Shown piece by piece: positions 16,282 through 25,493 of a stretch of 64,000 bases of DNA. The notes beneath the pieces were generated by a model. It was not told the origin of the DNA, searched no databases, and saw only the letters and a program-made list of their open reading frames with translations. Where the stretch lies: NCBI GenBank assembly GCA_016278725.1, contig JADQBG010000009.1:62001-126000 (forward strand), written 5' to 3'. This DNA is from Actinomycetota bacterium (GTDB taxonomy: Bacteria > Actinomycetota > Thermoleophilia > RBG-16-64-13). The translations under genes and the position numbers were made by a program. The first letter of the stretch is position 1; the number at the start of each line of letters is the position of its first letter.

Positions 16282-16326
16282 GGTTTGTCCGTAAGGCCCC
16301 CACAGAGGGACAACGAGAGGAGCAGC

Positions 16327-17214
16327 ATGGCAGTAATGAGGTCCGTACTCTACGTGCCCGGCAACAACGAGGACATGGTGGGCAAAGCGCCGCGCAACCC
16401 CGCCGACATCATCACCATCGACATCGAGGACTCGGTTCCTCCCGCGGAGAAGGAGCACGCCCGCGAGGTCGCCAAGAAGAACCTCAAGGAAGTCGGCAAG
16501 AACGGCTCCGAGGTCTACGTCCGCCTGAACAACTGGGAAACCGAGATGACCGACGCCGACCTGGATGCGGTCGTCTGGGAGGGCCTGGACGGCGTGACCC
16601 TGGCCAAGACCGGCCATCCCGATCACGTGCGGCGCCTGGCCTACCGGCTGGAAGGCCTGGAGCGCGCCCGCGGCCTCGAGGTGGGCAGCATAAAGATCAG
16701 CCTGCTGCTCGAGACGGCCATGGGCATCATCCACGCCTATGAGTCCTGCTCCGCTTCGGACCGGGTGGTCTCGGCCATCTTCGGCGCCGTCGACTACACC
16801 AAGGACATGAGGGTCAAGCTGACCTCCGAGGCCGTCGAGCAGTGGTACGGCCGGGCGCACATGGGTGTCGCCGCCCGCGCCGCCGGCGTGGTGGCCATCG
16901 ACGCTCCCTTCGTCGACTACAAGGACATGGAAGCGTTCAAGAAGAACGTCGAAGACGGCCGGCAGATGGGCTACGAGGGCCGGATGATCATCCACCCGAG
17001 CCAGGTCGAGATCTGCAACGAGATGTACGCTCCCGATCCCGCCGACGTCGAGTGGGCCGAGGGTGTGGTCGAGGCCTTCGAGGAAGCGATGAAGGAAGGC
17101 AAGGCTGCCATCAGCTACAAGAACAAGATGGTGGACACCCCCGTCTACCTGAACGCCAAGGACATCCTCTCCAGCCACAGGGAAATCCAGGCGAAGGAGC
17201 AGGAACGCGCGTAG
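16327..17214 (+). CDS. HpcH/HpaI-CitE family lyase, probable malyl-CoA lyase
   Basis: A 295-residue TIM-barrel lyase of the CitE / malyl-CoA lyase family. It shows RSVLYVPGNNEDM at the N-terminus, IDIEDSVPPAEK (acidic metal region), VYVRLNN with the CoA/substrate arginine, LLLETAMGI with the metal Glu, and FGAVDYTKDM with the metal Asp. Citrate lyase is unlikely because no CitF, CitD or ligase genes are nearby. Given the CoA-ligase before it and malic enzyme after it, cleavage or synthesis of malyl-CoA (acetyl-CoA + glyoxylate) fits best. ATG 16327 has GAGAGGAG upstream. Beta-methylmalyl-CoA is an alternative substrate. Confidence 0.85.
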   Translation: MAVMRSVLYVPGNNEDMVGKAPRNPADIITIDIEDSVPPAEKEHAREVAKKNLKEVGKNGSEVYVRLNNWETEMTDADLDAVVWEGLDGVTLAKTGHPDHVRRLAYRLEGLERARGLEVGSIKISLLLETAMGIIHAYESCSASDRVVSAIFGAVDYTKDMRVKLTSEAVEQWYGRAHMGVAARAAGVVAIDAPFVDYKDMEAFKKNVEDGRQMGYEGRMIIHPSQVEICNEMYAPDPADVEWAEGVVEAFEEAMKEGKAAISYKNKMVDTPVYLNAKDILSSHREIQAKEQERA

Positions 17215-17237
17215 CACCTCACCTTGATTCGCCCTTC

Positions 17238-17273
17238 GGGGCCGGCCGCTACTTCCCCCGGGCGGCCGGTCCC
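17238..17273 (+). terminator. Hairpin between lyase and malic enzyme genes
   Basis: A 12-bp stem with one G-U pair (17238-17249 with 17262-17273) and a 12-base loop; no T tract follows, so it may be a stability element instead of a terminator. Confidence 0.4.
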
Positions 17274-17362
17274 GTTCACGAACTTTCATGCCGGGCCCGC
17301 TCCCACAATCCCGGCGACTCATCCCGCAAGCACGCAAGCACTACCGGAGGGACAGGAGTTAA

Positions 17363-18589
17363 ATGAACACCCAGGAAAAAGCGCTCAAGCTGCACGAGGA
17401 GTGGGCCGGGAAAATCGAGGTCAACAGCCGCGTCGCCGTCAAGGACGCCGAGGACCTTTCTCTGGCCTACACGCCGGGCGTAGCCGAGCCCTGCCGGGAA
17501 ATCGCCAAGAATCCTGAACTCGTAGACGTCTACACCCGTCGCTGGAACATGGTGGCCGTGGTCTCGGACGGCTCCGCCGTCCTCGGCCTGGGCAACATCG
17601 GGGGCCGCGCGGCTCTTCCGGTGATGGAGGGCAAATCCGTGCTCTTCAAGGCCTTCGGCGGAGTGGACGCCTTCCCCATCTGCCTCGACACTCAGGACCC
17701 CGACGAGATCGTCCGTATCGTTCAGGCCATGGCTCCCACCTTCGGCGGGGTCAACCTGGAGGACATCAAGGCTCCGCAGTGTTTCTACATCGAGCGCAAG
17801 CTCAAAGAGACGATGGACATCCCCATCTTCCACGACGACCAGCACGGCACCGCCGTCGTGGTGCTCTCCGGCGTGATCAACGCCTGCAAGATCACCGACC
17901 GCGGCCTGGAGGATCTGCACGTGGTGGTGAACGGGGCCGGCGCCGCGGGTATCGCCTGCGCGAAGCTGATGCTGGACGCCGGAGTGCGGGACCTGATTCT
18001 CTGTGATTCCAAAGGTATAGTATGTACTGAGCGGGAAGATCTCAACGAAGAGAAGCGCGAGATGCTTGAGCGGACCAACAAGGACGACCGCTGCGGCTCC
18101 CTCGCCGACGCCATGGAAGGCGCCAATCTCTTCCTCGGGGTGTCCGTCAAGGACGCGGTGACTCCGCAGATGATCCAAAGCATGCAGAAGGACCCGATCA
18201 TCTTCGCGATGGCCAATCCCGATCCCGAGATCCTGCCCGAGGACGCCAAGAAAGCGGGGGCCGCCGTGGCCGGCACCGGCCGCAGCGACTTCGAGAACCA
18301 GGTGAACAACGTTCTCGGCTTCCCGGGGATCCTCCGTGGCGCTCTGGACGTCAAGGCAACCGACATCAACGAGGCCATGAAGCTGGCGTCCGCCCACGCG
18401 CTGGCCGAACTGGTCGGCGACCGTCTCGCCCGCGACTTCGTCATCCCCGAGGCCTTCGACGCCCGAGTGGCCCCCTCCGTCGCGGCCGCCGTCGCCAAGG
18501 CAGCCATCGACAGTGGCATCGCCCGCGACGAGAAGGATCCCGAGTGGGTCCGGCAGCACACCATTGACCTCGTCGGCATGCAGAAATAG
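17363..18589 (+). CDS. Malic enzyme (decarboxylating malate dehydrogenase)
   Basis: Converts malate to pyruvate and CO2 with NAD(P)+. The 408-residue length fits the short bacterial class. Visible are AYTPGVAEPCREI, KAFGGVDAFPICLDT with the catalytic Lys and metal-binding acid, FHDDQHGTAVVVLSG, and the Rossmann motif VVNGAGAAGIACAK. The start at 17363 has GGAGGG upstream. In this operon it would turn the malate released by the CoA-ligase into pyruvate for the Por complex. NAD versus NADP use cannot be decided by eye. Confidence 0.92.
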   Translation: MNTQEKALKLHEEWAGKIEVNSRVAVKDAEDLSLAYTPGVAEPCREIAKNPELVDVYTRRWNMVAVVSDGSAVLGLGNIGGRAALPVMEGKSVLFKAFGGVDAFPICLDTQDPDEIVRIVQAMAPTFGGVNLEDIKAPQCFYIERKLKETMDIPIFHDDQHGTAVVVLSGVINACKITDRGLEDLHVVVNGAGAAGIACAKLMLDAGVRDLILCDSKGIVCTEREDLNEEKREMLERTNKDDRCGSLADAMEGANLFLGVSVKDAVTPQMIQSMQKDPIIFAMANPDPEILPEDAKKAGAAVAGTGRSDFENQVNNVLGFPGILRGALDVKATDINEAMKLASAHALAELVGDRLARDFVIPEAFDARVAPSVAAAVAKAAIDSGIARDEKDPEWVRQHTIDLVGMQK

Positions 18590-18621
18590 CTGAGCGGCGG
18601 GGAAAGCTGAGAGGAGCTTCG

Positions 18622-20031
18622 ATGATCGATCAATCCGTGATCCAAGAGTTGAAAGGGATCGTGGGGGAGGACAACGTCCTCCATAACAAGGCTGATCTCC
18701 AGACCTATGAGTACGACGCATACCTGGAGAAGTCTCTTCCTGATGCGGTGGTCTTCGTGAACTCTGCCCAGGAAGTCTCGGACGTCGTCAAGGTTGCCAA
18801 CCGGGCCCAGGTTCCGTTTGTGGCCCGCGGACGCGCCACCAACCTGAGCGGTGGCGTGCTGGCCATGAGGCAGGGAATCGTCATCGAGCTCGCGCGGATG
18901 GACCGGATAATCGACATCGACATCGAGAATCAGCGCATGATCGTCGAACCGGCCATCTACAATCTGGAAGTCACCGGCGCCATCGACAACCTGGGTTACT
19001 ACTACGCCCCCGACCCCGCGAGCGGCAAGGCCTGCTCGATCGGCGGCAACGTGGGTGAGGATGCCGGCGGTCCCCACTGCTTCAAATACGGGGTGACCTC
19101 CAACCACGTGCTGGGCATGGAAGTGGTGCTCCCCGACGGGGAGATCACCTGGCTGGGAGGTAAGGCCCTGGATACCCCCGGTCTGGACCTGACCGGCGTG
19201 TTCGTCGGCAGCGAGGGCACCCTGGGCATCGCCACCAAGCTCGTGCTGCGCATCCTGCACAAGCCCGAGGCGGTCAAGACGATGCTCGCCGTCTACGACA
19301 GCATCGACGACGCTTCCAGTTCCGTGTCGGCCATCGTCTCGCACAAGATGGTGCCGGCCACCCTGGAGATGATGGACAACCTGGTGATCCAGGCGATCGA
19401 GCAGTCGATGGCCGCCGGCTTCCCGCTGGACGCCGCCGCGGTGCTGCTCATCGAACTCGACGGTCTCAAGGACGGCATGGAAGAGATGGCCGACAAGATC
19501 GTCGAGATCTGCAAGGAGAACAACGTCCGCGAGATCAAGGTCGCCACCTGCGAAGCCGAGCGGGCGGCTCTGTGGAAAGGGCGCAAGGGTGCCTTCGGGG
19601 CCATCGCCCGCCTGAGCCCGAACTACCTGGTGGCCGACGGCACCGTGCCCCGGACCAAGCTTCCCGAGACGCTGCGCATGTGCCGCGAGATCGGCGACAA
19701 GTACGGGCTGCGGGTGGCCAACGTGTTTCACGCCGGAGACGGCAACCTGCATCCTCTGATTCTGTTCGATAGCCGGAATCCCGAGGACAAGGAGAAGGTG
19801 CTCAAGGCCGGCATGGAGATGCTCCAGGTCTGCGCCGACATGGGCGGCACCGTATCCGGCGAGCACGGCGTCGGCATCGAGAAGGCCATGGCCATGTACA
19901 TGGTCTACAACGAAAAGGATCTCCTGGCCCAGGAGTGGGTCAAGGAAGCCTGGGATCCCCAGGACCTGGCCAACCCCGGCAAGATCCTGCCCCAGCGCCT
20001 GATCAAGCGGGAGGAAGCGCATGTCTCCTAA
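18622..20031 (+). CDS. glcD: FAD-linked 2-hydroxyacid oxidase subunit, glycolate oxidase GlcD type
   Basis: A 469-residue flavoprotein of the VAO family with FAD-binding and C-terminal cap domains. The FAD loop is seen as VARGRATNLSGG, GGNVGEDAGGPHCFKYG and FVGSEGTLGI. The C-terminal half has VFHAGDGNLHP and GTVSGEHGVG, both standard in GlcD and D-lactate dehydrogenases of this type. It oxidises a 2-hydroxyacid (glycolate or D-lactate) and passes electrons to GlcE/GlcF. ATG 18622 follows AGAGGAG. It overlaps glcE by 11 bases. Confidence 0.9.
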   Translation: MIDQSVIQELKGIVGEDNVLHNKADLQTYEYDAYLEKSLPDAVVFVNSAQEVSDVVKVANRAQVPFVARGRATNLSGGVLAMRQGIVIELARMDRIIDIDIENQRMIVEPAIYNLEVTGAIDNLGYYYAPDPASGKACSIGGNVGEDAGGPHCFKYGVTSNHVLGMEVVLPDGEITWLGGKALDTPGLDLTGVFVGSEGTLGIATKLVLRILHKPEAVKTMLAVYDSIDDASSSVSAIVSHKMVPATLEMMDNLVIQAIEQSMAAGFPLDAAAVLLIELDGLKDGMEEMADKIVEICKENNVREIKVATCEAERAALWKGRKGAFGAIARLSPNYLVADGTVPRTKLPETLRMCREIGDKYGLRVANVFHAGDGNLHPLILFDSRNPEDKEKVLKAGMEMLQVCADMGGTVSGEHGVGIEKAMAMYMVYNEKDLLAQEWVKEAWDPQDLANPGKILPQRLIKREEAHVS

Positions 20032-21457
20032 GACCGAGAGTTACACGGCAGCCCTGACCGGCATCGTCGGGAAAGACGCCGTAGAAGAGAAGCCGCAGGT
20101 GACGGTGGCCGGCAAGTCCCCCTCCCTGCGCGTGCGTCCCAAGAGCGTCGAGGAAGTGGGCAAGGTCCTGGCCTTCGCCAACGAGAACGGACTGGGGGTC
20201 ATCCCCACCGGTTCGGGCACCAAGCTCGAGACCGGCAATCCGCCGGAGAAGTTCGACCTGCTGCTCGACCTGACCGGCCTCGACCAGATCGTCGAATACG
20301 ACGCGGAGAATCTGACCATTGCCGCGCAGGCAGGGGTCCGGGTCAAAGATCTGGTGGAACTCGTCACCAAAGATGAGCTCTTCTTCCCGGTGGATCCGGC
20401 CTTCCCCGGCGAGGCCACGATCGGGGGCGTGGTTGCCACCAGCGACAACGGCCCCAAGCGCTTCCAGCACGGTAATCTGCGCGACGTGGTGCTGGGCGTC
20501 AAGGTCGTGCTCCCCAATGGCGAATTGGTCAAGTTCGGCGGGCGCACCATCAAGAACGTGTCCGGCTATGACGTGACCAAGATGATGATCGGCTCCATGG
20601 GTATCCTGGGCGTGATCGTCGAAGCCACCTTCCGCCTGTTGCCCGAGCCCCAGCGCGAGGACATTCTGGTGCACGCCTTTCCCAAGCTGAGCGAAGTGAC
20701 CAAGCTCGCCGGCCAGGTGTTGGATTCGGTGTTGGTTCCTTCCAGCCTCGAGTTGCTCTCCCCGGCCGCGCGCAAGTTGATCAAGGGTGTGGCCTCGGAC
20801 TTCGCCGTGGGCGAATACCTGCTGGTCGTCGGTCTGGAGGGTCATCCGGACGCGGTCGTCAGGCAGGAGCAGGACCTCACCAGCATGTGCGCCAATCTGG
20901 CTCCCAACCGCACCGCCCTGGTGGTCGGCGGAGACTACGTGGCCGAAGGCAAGGAGGCCTCGGAGCGCGAGGTCACCTGCCAGATCCACGACCATGGCGA
21001 AGCCTGCAACTGCGAAACGGTGACCGACCAAGCCACCGTGGACTCCTTGTGGGAAGAGATCTACAATCTCGAGCGGACCGCCAAAGAGGCCGGCTACGCG
21101 GTGGCCGCCAAGGTCGCGGTCCCGCTGGCGCAGGTCTGGGAGATGGCCGCAGCCGCGGAGAAATCCGCCGCCGCCAACGGCGTCCAGATCGCCTACAAGA
21201 TCAGCGCGGGCAACGGCCTGCTCAACCTCTATATGCAGGGCGACAATGAAAAGGTCCTCGCCGTCCTCGAAGACCTGCGCACCCTGGCCCAGAAGCGTGA
21301 GGGCAGCCTGGTGCTCAAGTCCACTCCCTTGTTCAACGGCAGCTTCGAAGTCTGGGGCGAGCCGCAGGGGACCCACATATCGCTGATCAGGGCCACCAAG
21401 GCCAAGTACGATCCCAACGGTGTTCTCAATGTCGGCCGCTATGTGGGCCGGATCTAG
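20021..21457 (+). CDS. glcE: FAD-binding oxidase subunit, GlcE type
   Basis: A 478-residue second flavoprotein of the glycolate oxidase set. The FAD-binding part shows VIPTGSGTKLETGNPP, PVDPAFPGEATIGGVVAT and KNVSGYDVTKMMIGSMG, the last being typical of GlcE. It is longer than the usual E. coli-type GlcE (about 350 residues). Around residue 320 it has an odd segment rich in Cys and His, TCQIHDHGEACNC, which could bind a metal or cluster. Overlap with glcD and a 42-base gap to glcF indicate one complex. Confidence 0.85.
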   Translation: MSPKTESYTAALTGIVGKDAVEEKPQVTVAGKSPSLRVRPKSVEEVGKVLAFANENGLGVIPTGSGTKLETGNPPEKFDLLLDLTGLDQIVEYDAENLTIAAQAGVRVKDLVELVTKDELFFPVDPAFPGEATIGGVVATSDNGPKRFQHGNLRDVVLGVKVVLPNGELVKFGGRTIKNVSGYDVTKMMIGSMGILGVIVEATFRLLPEPQREDILVHAFPKLSEVTKLAGQVLDSVLVPSSLELLSPAARKLIKGVASDFAVGEYLLVVGLEGHPDAVVRQEQDLTSMCANLAPNRTALVVGGDYVAEGKEASEREVTCQIHDHGEACNCETVTDQATVDSLWEEIYNLERTAKEAGYAVAAKVAVPLAQVWEMAAAAEKSAAANGVQIAYKISAGNGLLNLYMQGDNEKVLAVLEDLRTLAQKREGSLVLKSTPLFNGSFEVWGEPQGTHISLIRATKAKYDPNGVLNVGRYVGRI

Positions 21458-21499
21458 GCCCGGGTCGAGTGTGCTTTCCGCGATGAGAAGGGGCGATGC

Positions 21500-22801
21500 A
21501 TGAGTACGGAAGTAACCAAGATAGAGGAGTTCTTGCCCCTCTATGATGAGGTGGCCAAGTGTGGCAAGTGCGGCTTCTGTCAGCCCACCTGCCCGGTCTA
21601 CCGGGCTACCGGCAAGGAATCCTACGTCGCGCGGGGCAAGAACGCGCTGTTCCGCAACCTGATCGAAGGCGAGACGGTGATGGAGGCCGATCTCAAAGAA
21701 GCCTTCGAGAACTGCCTGCTCTGCCGGGCGTGCACCGCAAACTGCTTCCCCGCGGTCAAGACGGATCAGCTCGTGGTGGCCTTTCGCGAGTCCTACGCGC
21801 AGCGGTTCGGGCGCTCGACCATCCAGCGTTGGATCTTCCGGAACTTCCTGCCCTATCCTGACCGAATGGCCCGCGTCATCGGCTTGGCCTGGCTGAGCAA
21901 GCGGATGGGCATGGCCGACCTGGCCAAGAAGATGGGCATCGTGGGGATGATCAATCCCAAGCTGGAGACGGCCATGGAACTGCGGGACGAGGTCCCGGCG
22001 AGTTTCCTGCGCGACCGGACCAAGAACACCGACCTCACCGCCAAGGGCGAGTCCAAGTACAAGGTGGGCTACTGGGTGTCCTGCGGCTACAACTACATGC
22101 TGCCGGAGGTGGGCGAGGCGACCATCAACGTCCTGCGCCACAACGGCGCCGACGTCGAGGTCCTGGGCAACAACTGCTGCGGTCTGCCGGTCTACGGCTA
22201 CGGTGACGTCGAGGGCGCGCGGAACCTGGCCAAGAAGAATATCGACGTGCTCGGCGATCTGGACCAGTACGACTACATCGTCTCCGAGTGCGGCAGCTGC
22301 TCGGGTCATCTCAAAGAGTACGCTGAGCTGTTGGCCGCCGATCCCGAGTACTCGGTGCGGGCCGAGCGCCTGCTGAGCAAGGTGCGGTCCTTCAGCGAAT
22401 TGCTGGTGGAGATCGACGCCGAGAAGCCCCAGGGCGAAATTCAGGCAAGCGTGACCTATCACGATCCTTGTCACATGACGACCCGTTATCAGGGCGTCGT
22501 CACCCAGCCTCGGGAATTGATCAAGAATGTTCCCGGCGTGGAGTTCAGGGAGATGACCGAATCGGACTGGTGCTGCGGCGCCGCCGGCTCCTACAACATC
22601 ATGCATAACGACGTCTCCATGAAGGTGCTCGAACGCAAGATGGGCAATGTGGCGAAGACCGAGGCCGAGATCGTCGTGACCGAGTGTCCGTCCTGCATCA
22701 TGCAGCTGTCCCTCGGTGCCAAGCGCCAGGGCATGGAGAACACCAAGGTCATGAACGTGTCGCAGTTACTGGACGAATCTTATCGTCAGGCGGATAACTA
22801 G
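21500..22801 (+). CDS. glcF: Iron-sulfur electron-transfer subunit, GlcF type
   Basis: A 433-residue Fe-S protein that links the flavoproteins to the membrane quinone pool or another acceptor. Two ferredoxin motifs are seen, CGKCGFCQPTCP (about 16-27) and CLLCRACTANCFP (about 73-85). Two CCG domains follow, with NCCGLPVYGYGD (about 225) and DWCCGAAGSYNI (about 356), as in GlcF and heterodisulfide reductase HdrD/LutA relatives. ATG 21500 has AAGGGG upstream. A perfect terminator follows, so this is the last gene of the rightward operon. Confidence 0.9.
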   Translation: MSTEVTKIEEFLPLYDEVAKCGKCGFCQPTCPVYRATGKESYVARGKNALFRNLIEGETVMEADLKEAFENCLLCRACTANCFPAVKTDQLVVAFRESYAQRFGRSTIQRWIFRNFLPYPDRMARVIGLAWLSKRMGMADLAKKMGIVGMINPKLETAMELRDEVPASFLRDRTKNTDLTAKGESKYKVGYWVSCGYNYMLPEVGEATINVLRHNGADVEVLGNNCCGLPVYGYGDVEGARNLAKKNIDVLGDLDQYDYIVSECGSCSGHLKEYAELLAADPEYSVRAERLLSKVRSFSELLVEIDAEKPQGEIQASVTYHDPCHMTTRYQGVVTQPRELIKNVPGVEFREMTESDWCCGAAGSYNIMHNDVSMKVLERKMGNVAKTEAEIVVTECPSCIMQLSLGAKRQGMENTKVMNVSQLLDESYRQADN

Positions 22802-22879
22802 AGCTTCTTCGTAAAGAGATCTCAGCATGTCTTTCGGTTATAAAACGGATGAGCCAAAGCTCAGCCAGTAAGCTGTTTG

Positions 22880-22915
22880 GGGGATGCCCCGAGGGTTAAT
22901 TCTCGGGGCATCCCC
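22880..22915 (+). terminator. Intrinsic terminator after glcF
   Basis: A 14-bp perfect stem (GGGGATGCCCCGAG with its complement), eight-base loop, then TTGTTG. Confidence 0.85.
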
Positions 22916-22938
22916 TTGTTGTCGGAGGGCGATGGAGG

Positions 22939-22953
22939 AATGGTCTAACCATT
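22939..22953. promoter_or_regulatory. FCD/GntR-type operator before the UspA-permease genes
   Basis: AATGGTCTAACCATT has two perfect six-base arms around a three-base centre and is an exact TGGTnnnACCA site. It lies between the glcF terminator and the UspA gene, just before a T-rich stretch that could hold the promoter (TTGTTT near 22970 and TTTTAT near 22993). Confidence 0.6.
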
Positions 22954-23055
22954 ACTGCCGGGACTCGTTGTTGTTTTTTTCTCCTCGGCGAGTTTTATTG
23001 GCAATGGGGTGATTGTCCTGAGACAAGCATTTGGTTTGTTTTCGGAGAAGCTCCT

Positions 23056-23071
23056 TGGTAGTGTCCTACCA
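23056..23071. promoter_or_regulatory. Second inverted repeat in the UspA-permease control region
   Basis: TGGTAG and CTACCA, perfect six-base arms, four bases apart. The half-sites match the operator above but the spacing is wider. It sits about 240 bases before the UspA start. The region 22954-23309 holds no gene. Confidence 0.4.
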
Positions 23072-23309
23072 TTATTCGAGAAAGTTGAAGAGGAGAAAGG
23101 GGGGATGTCCATCGTAGAGCCCGCCCGTCCGAAGAGGGGAATCCCGGTCCGGGAGGTTCCTCACGTGTAAGCCGCAAACGCTATTCCGGCCTCGCGTCGC
23201 AGGAAATCGATTCTCGGCGACGAACCGCAAGGAGAGAGTCGGGACTGTGCTGGCGCATCCTTTGGGCTAACCCCCGAACTGCCCCGGCTGAAAAATGGGA
23301 GGTAGGTTT

Positions 23310-23717
23310 ATGGAAGTTCTCAAGATTCTCGTACCCTCTGGCTTGGACAAAGACTCTGACCGAGAACTGCAACGGGCCGCCGAATATGGGGCCGTCTTTG
23401 GGGCCGAGATCATCATCGCTCACGTCATTCATTACTTGGACCACTTCGGGGTCAACATGCCCGAGTGGCTCGACAGCGACAAGCTGCGCAAGCACACCAC
23501 TGAATTCGCCGAAGGAGAGCTGGCCCGCGCGACCGATGTCTGCACCGCGCGAGGGCTCAAGGTCGACTCGCTGATCGTCCACAACAAAGATATCGACGAT
23601 GGCATCGTGGACGCGGCGAAGAAGGCGGGTGCCGACCTGATCATCATGACCAAGCACGGCCGCACTGCCGGACACGTGGTGGGCAAGAGCCCCTGCGACG
23701 TCCTGGTTCTGAAATAG
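23310..23717 (+). CDS. Universal stress protein (UspA) domain protein, shortened nucleotide loop
   Basis: A 135-residue UspA-fold protein. It begins EVLKILVPSGLDKDSDREL, has ADLIIMTKHGRT, and ends in CDVLVLK. The ATP-binding loop G-x2-G-x9-G-S/T of ATP-binding members is not intact: the sequence goes from GRTAGHVVGK straight to SPCDVLV, several residues short. It may therefore work by protein contact rather than ATP binding. ATG 23310 is chosen because GGGAGGT lies seven bases upstream; the in-frame ATG 23295 would overlap that site. It precedes the permease by 37 bases, a pairing that suggests a regulatory role on transport. Confidence 0.82.
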   Translation: MEVLKILVPSGLDKDSDRELQRAAEYGAVFGAEIIIAHVIHYLDHFGVNMPEWLDSDKLRKHTTEFAEGELARATDVCTARGLKVDSLIVHNKDIDDGIVDAAKKAGADLIIMTKHGRTAGHVVGKSPCDVLVLK

Positions 23718-23754
23718 CCGGATAGTGCGAACTCATTCTTAAGGAGGACGTTCA

Positions 23755-25467
23755 TTGGAAGCACTTCTCGCCTTAACTCCAATCGCAACGATTTTCATCC
23801 TGCTGGTGGTATTCCGCTGGCCGGCGACGCGCGCCATGCCTCTGTCCTGGATCATCACCGGTGCGGTCGGCCTGACCTACTGGGAGATGTCCTTCAACCG
23901 CTTCCTGGCTGCTTCAATCCAGGGAGTAATCATTGCCTTTACCCTGCTCTACATCGTGTTTGGCGCCATCCTCGTGCTGAACACCGTTCGGCACAGCGGC
24001 GCTGTGAACACCATTCGGGAGACCTTCCGCGGCATCACCATGGACCGCCGTATCCAGGTAATCATCATCGCCTGGCTGTTCGGTAGCTTCATAGAAGGCG
24101 CCTCGGGCTTCGGTACTCCGGCCGCCGTGGCCGCTCCGCTGCTCGTGGTCGTGGGCTTCCCCGCCTTCGCCGCCGTCATGGTCACCCTGATCATCCAGTC
24201 CACGCCGGTTACCTTCGGCGCCGTCGGTACCCCCATCATGGTGGGGATCAAGACCGGTCTGGGTGGTAACGACCTGGTGGATCAATTCCTGATCGAGAAG
24301 GGCTACAACGTTGCCGAGGCGGGCATCATTCCCCTCGGCTACCTGGAGACAATGGGTCAAGTCGCCGCCTCCTTTCACGCCATAGCCGGTCTCGGCATCC
24401 CGCTGATCATCGCGGCCATGTTGACCCGCTTCTTCGGCGAGGAGAAATCCTTCAAGAAAGGTCTGGAAGTGTGGCCGTTCGCGATCTTCGCGGCGCTGGC
24501 CTTCATCCTTCCGTATCTGGCCGTGGCCTTCCTGATCGGCCCTGAGTTCCCCTCTCTGCTCGGTGGACTCATCGGCCTCGCCATCGTGGTCCCCAGCGCC
24601 CGCGCCGGCTTCCTGGTACCAAAGGGCGACGACGTGTGGGACTTCCCCCCACGTTCCTCCTGGGATCCCGAGTGGCTGGGTGTCTACCAGCAGTCTGACC
24701 TCGAAGAGGACGAGACCGAGGCGCACATCGGCACCGTTGCCGCCTGGTCGCCGTACGTCATCGTGGCCGCGCTGCTGGTGGGTAGCCGTCTGAAGGCCCT
24801 GCCCTTCAACGAATGGATCACGAGTTCGTCGGTGACCACCGCCTTCACCAACATTCTGGGCGAAGAGGGGATCAGCGCCAGCATCCAGTGGCTCTACCTG
24901 CCCGGATTCATGTTCTTCCTGACCTCGCTGGCCGCGTTTTTCATCTACCGCATGTCGGCCAACCAGTACGTGGCCGCCTGGAGCGAAACCGCCAAGACCA
25001 TGCTCACTGTGAGTATCGCCCTCGGTTTCGCCGTCCCCACCGTGCGGGTCTTCATCGCCTCGAACGTGAACGACGCGGGCCTGGACAGCATGCCGATCGA
25101 ACTGGCGAACTTCGTGGCAGACCTCGCCGGGTCCACCTGGCCGGTCTTCGCCGGTTTGATCGGGGCGCTCGGCGCCTTCATCGCCGGTTCCAACACCGTG
25201 TCCAACATGATGTTCTCGCTGTTCCAGTTTGGTGTGGCTGAGAATGTTGGTATCAGCCCGACCTTGGTCGTCGGCCTCCAGGCCGTCGGCGCTGCGGCCG
25301 GTAACATGATCTGCGTGCACAACGTGGTCGCCGCGTCAGCCACCGTCGGTCTGCTCGGTAAGGAAGGTCTCCTGATCCGGAAGACCATCTGGCCCATGTT
25401 CTACTACCTGATCGTAATCGCCACTGCTGGCCTGATCGCGATCTACGTGCTGGATCTGGCTCCCTAA
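23755..25467 (+). CDS. LctP-family permease (L-lactate / glycolate)
   Basis: A 570-residue inner-membrane carrier of the LctP/GlcA family with about 13 hydrophobic segments. Characteristic stretches are [28 protein letters not shown] and, near the C-terminus, [14 protein letters not shown] and [14 protein letters not shown]. Family members import lactate or glycolate with protons. Its placement beside the GlcDEF genes and away from any lutABC or lldD genes favours glycolate. Start is TTG 23755 with AAGGAGG seven bases upstream. Followed by a strong terminator. Confidence 0.9.
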   Translation: MEALLALTPIATIFILLVVFRWPATRAMPLSWIITGAVGLTYWEMSFNRFLAASIQGVIIAFTLLYIVFGAILVLNTVRHSGAVNTIRETFRGITMDRRIQVIIIAWLFGSFIEGASGFGTPAAVAAPLLVVVGFPAFAAVMVTLIIQSTPVTFGAVGTPIMVGIKTGLGGNDLVDQFLIEKGYNVAEAGIIPLGYLETMGQVAASFHAIAGLGIPLIIAAMLTRFFGEEKSFKKGLEVWPFAIFAALAFILPYLAVAFLIGPEFPSLLGGLIGLAIVVPSARAGFLVPKGDDVWDFPPRSSWDPEWLGVYQQSDLEEDETEAHIGTVAAWSPYVIVAALLVGSRLKALPFNEWITSSSVTTAFTNILGEEGISASIQWLYLPGFMFFLTSLAAFFIYRMSANQYVAAWSETAKTMLTVSIALGFAVPTVRVFIASNVNDAGLDSMPIELANFVADLAGSTWPVFAGLIGALGAFIAGSNTVSNMMFSLFQFGVAENVGISPTLVVGLQAVGAAAGNMICVHNVVAASATVGLLGKEGLLIRKTIWPMFYYLIVIATAGLIAIYVLDLAP

Positions 25468-25493
25468 GAGAGCCTGCCGCACCAGCCTTGACG

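Noticed and set aside
17785-20022. 745-codon open frame on the minus strand across malic enzyme and glcD
   Set aside because: Same reason: an antisense shadow of conserved enzymes, with no motif and no ribosome site.
20003-22606. 867-codon open frame on the minus strand across glcE and glcF
   Set aside because: It is antisense to two genes with clear flavin and Fe-S motifs. Biased third positions in G+C-rich DNA keep the opposite frame open. Its translation is rich in His, Gly and Asp without any recognisable domain.
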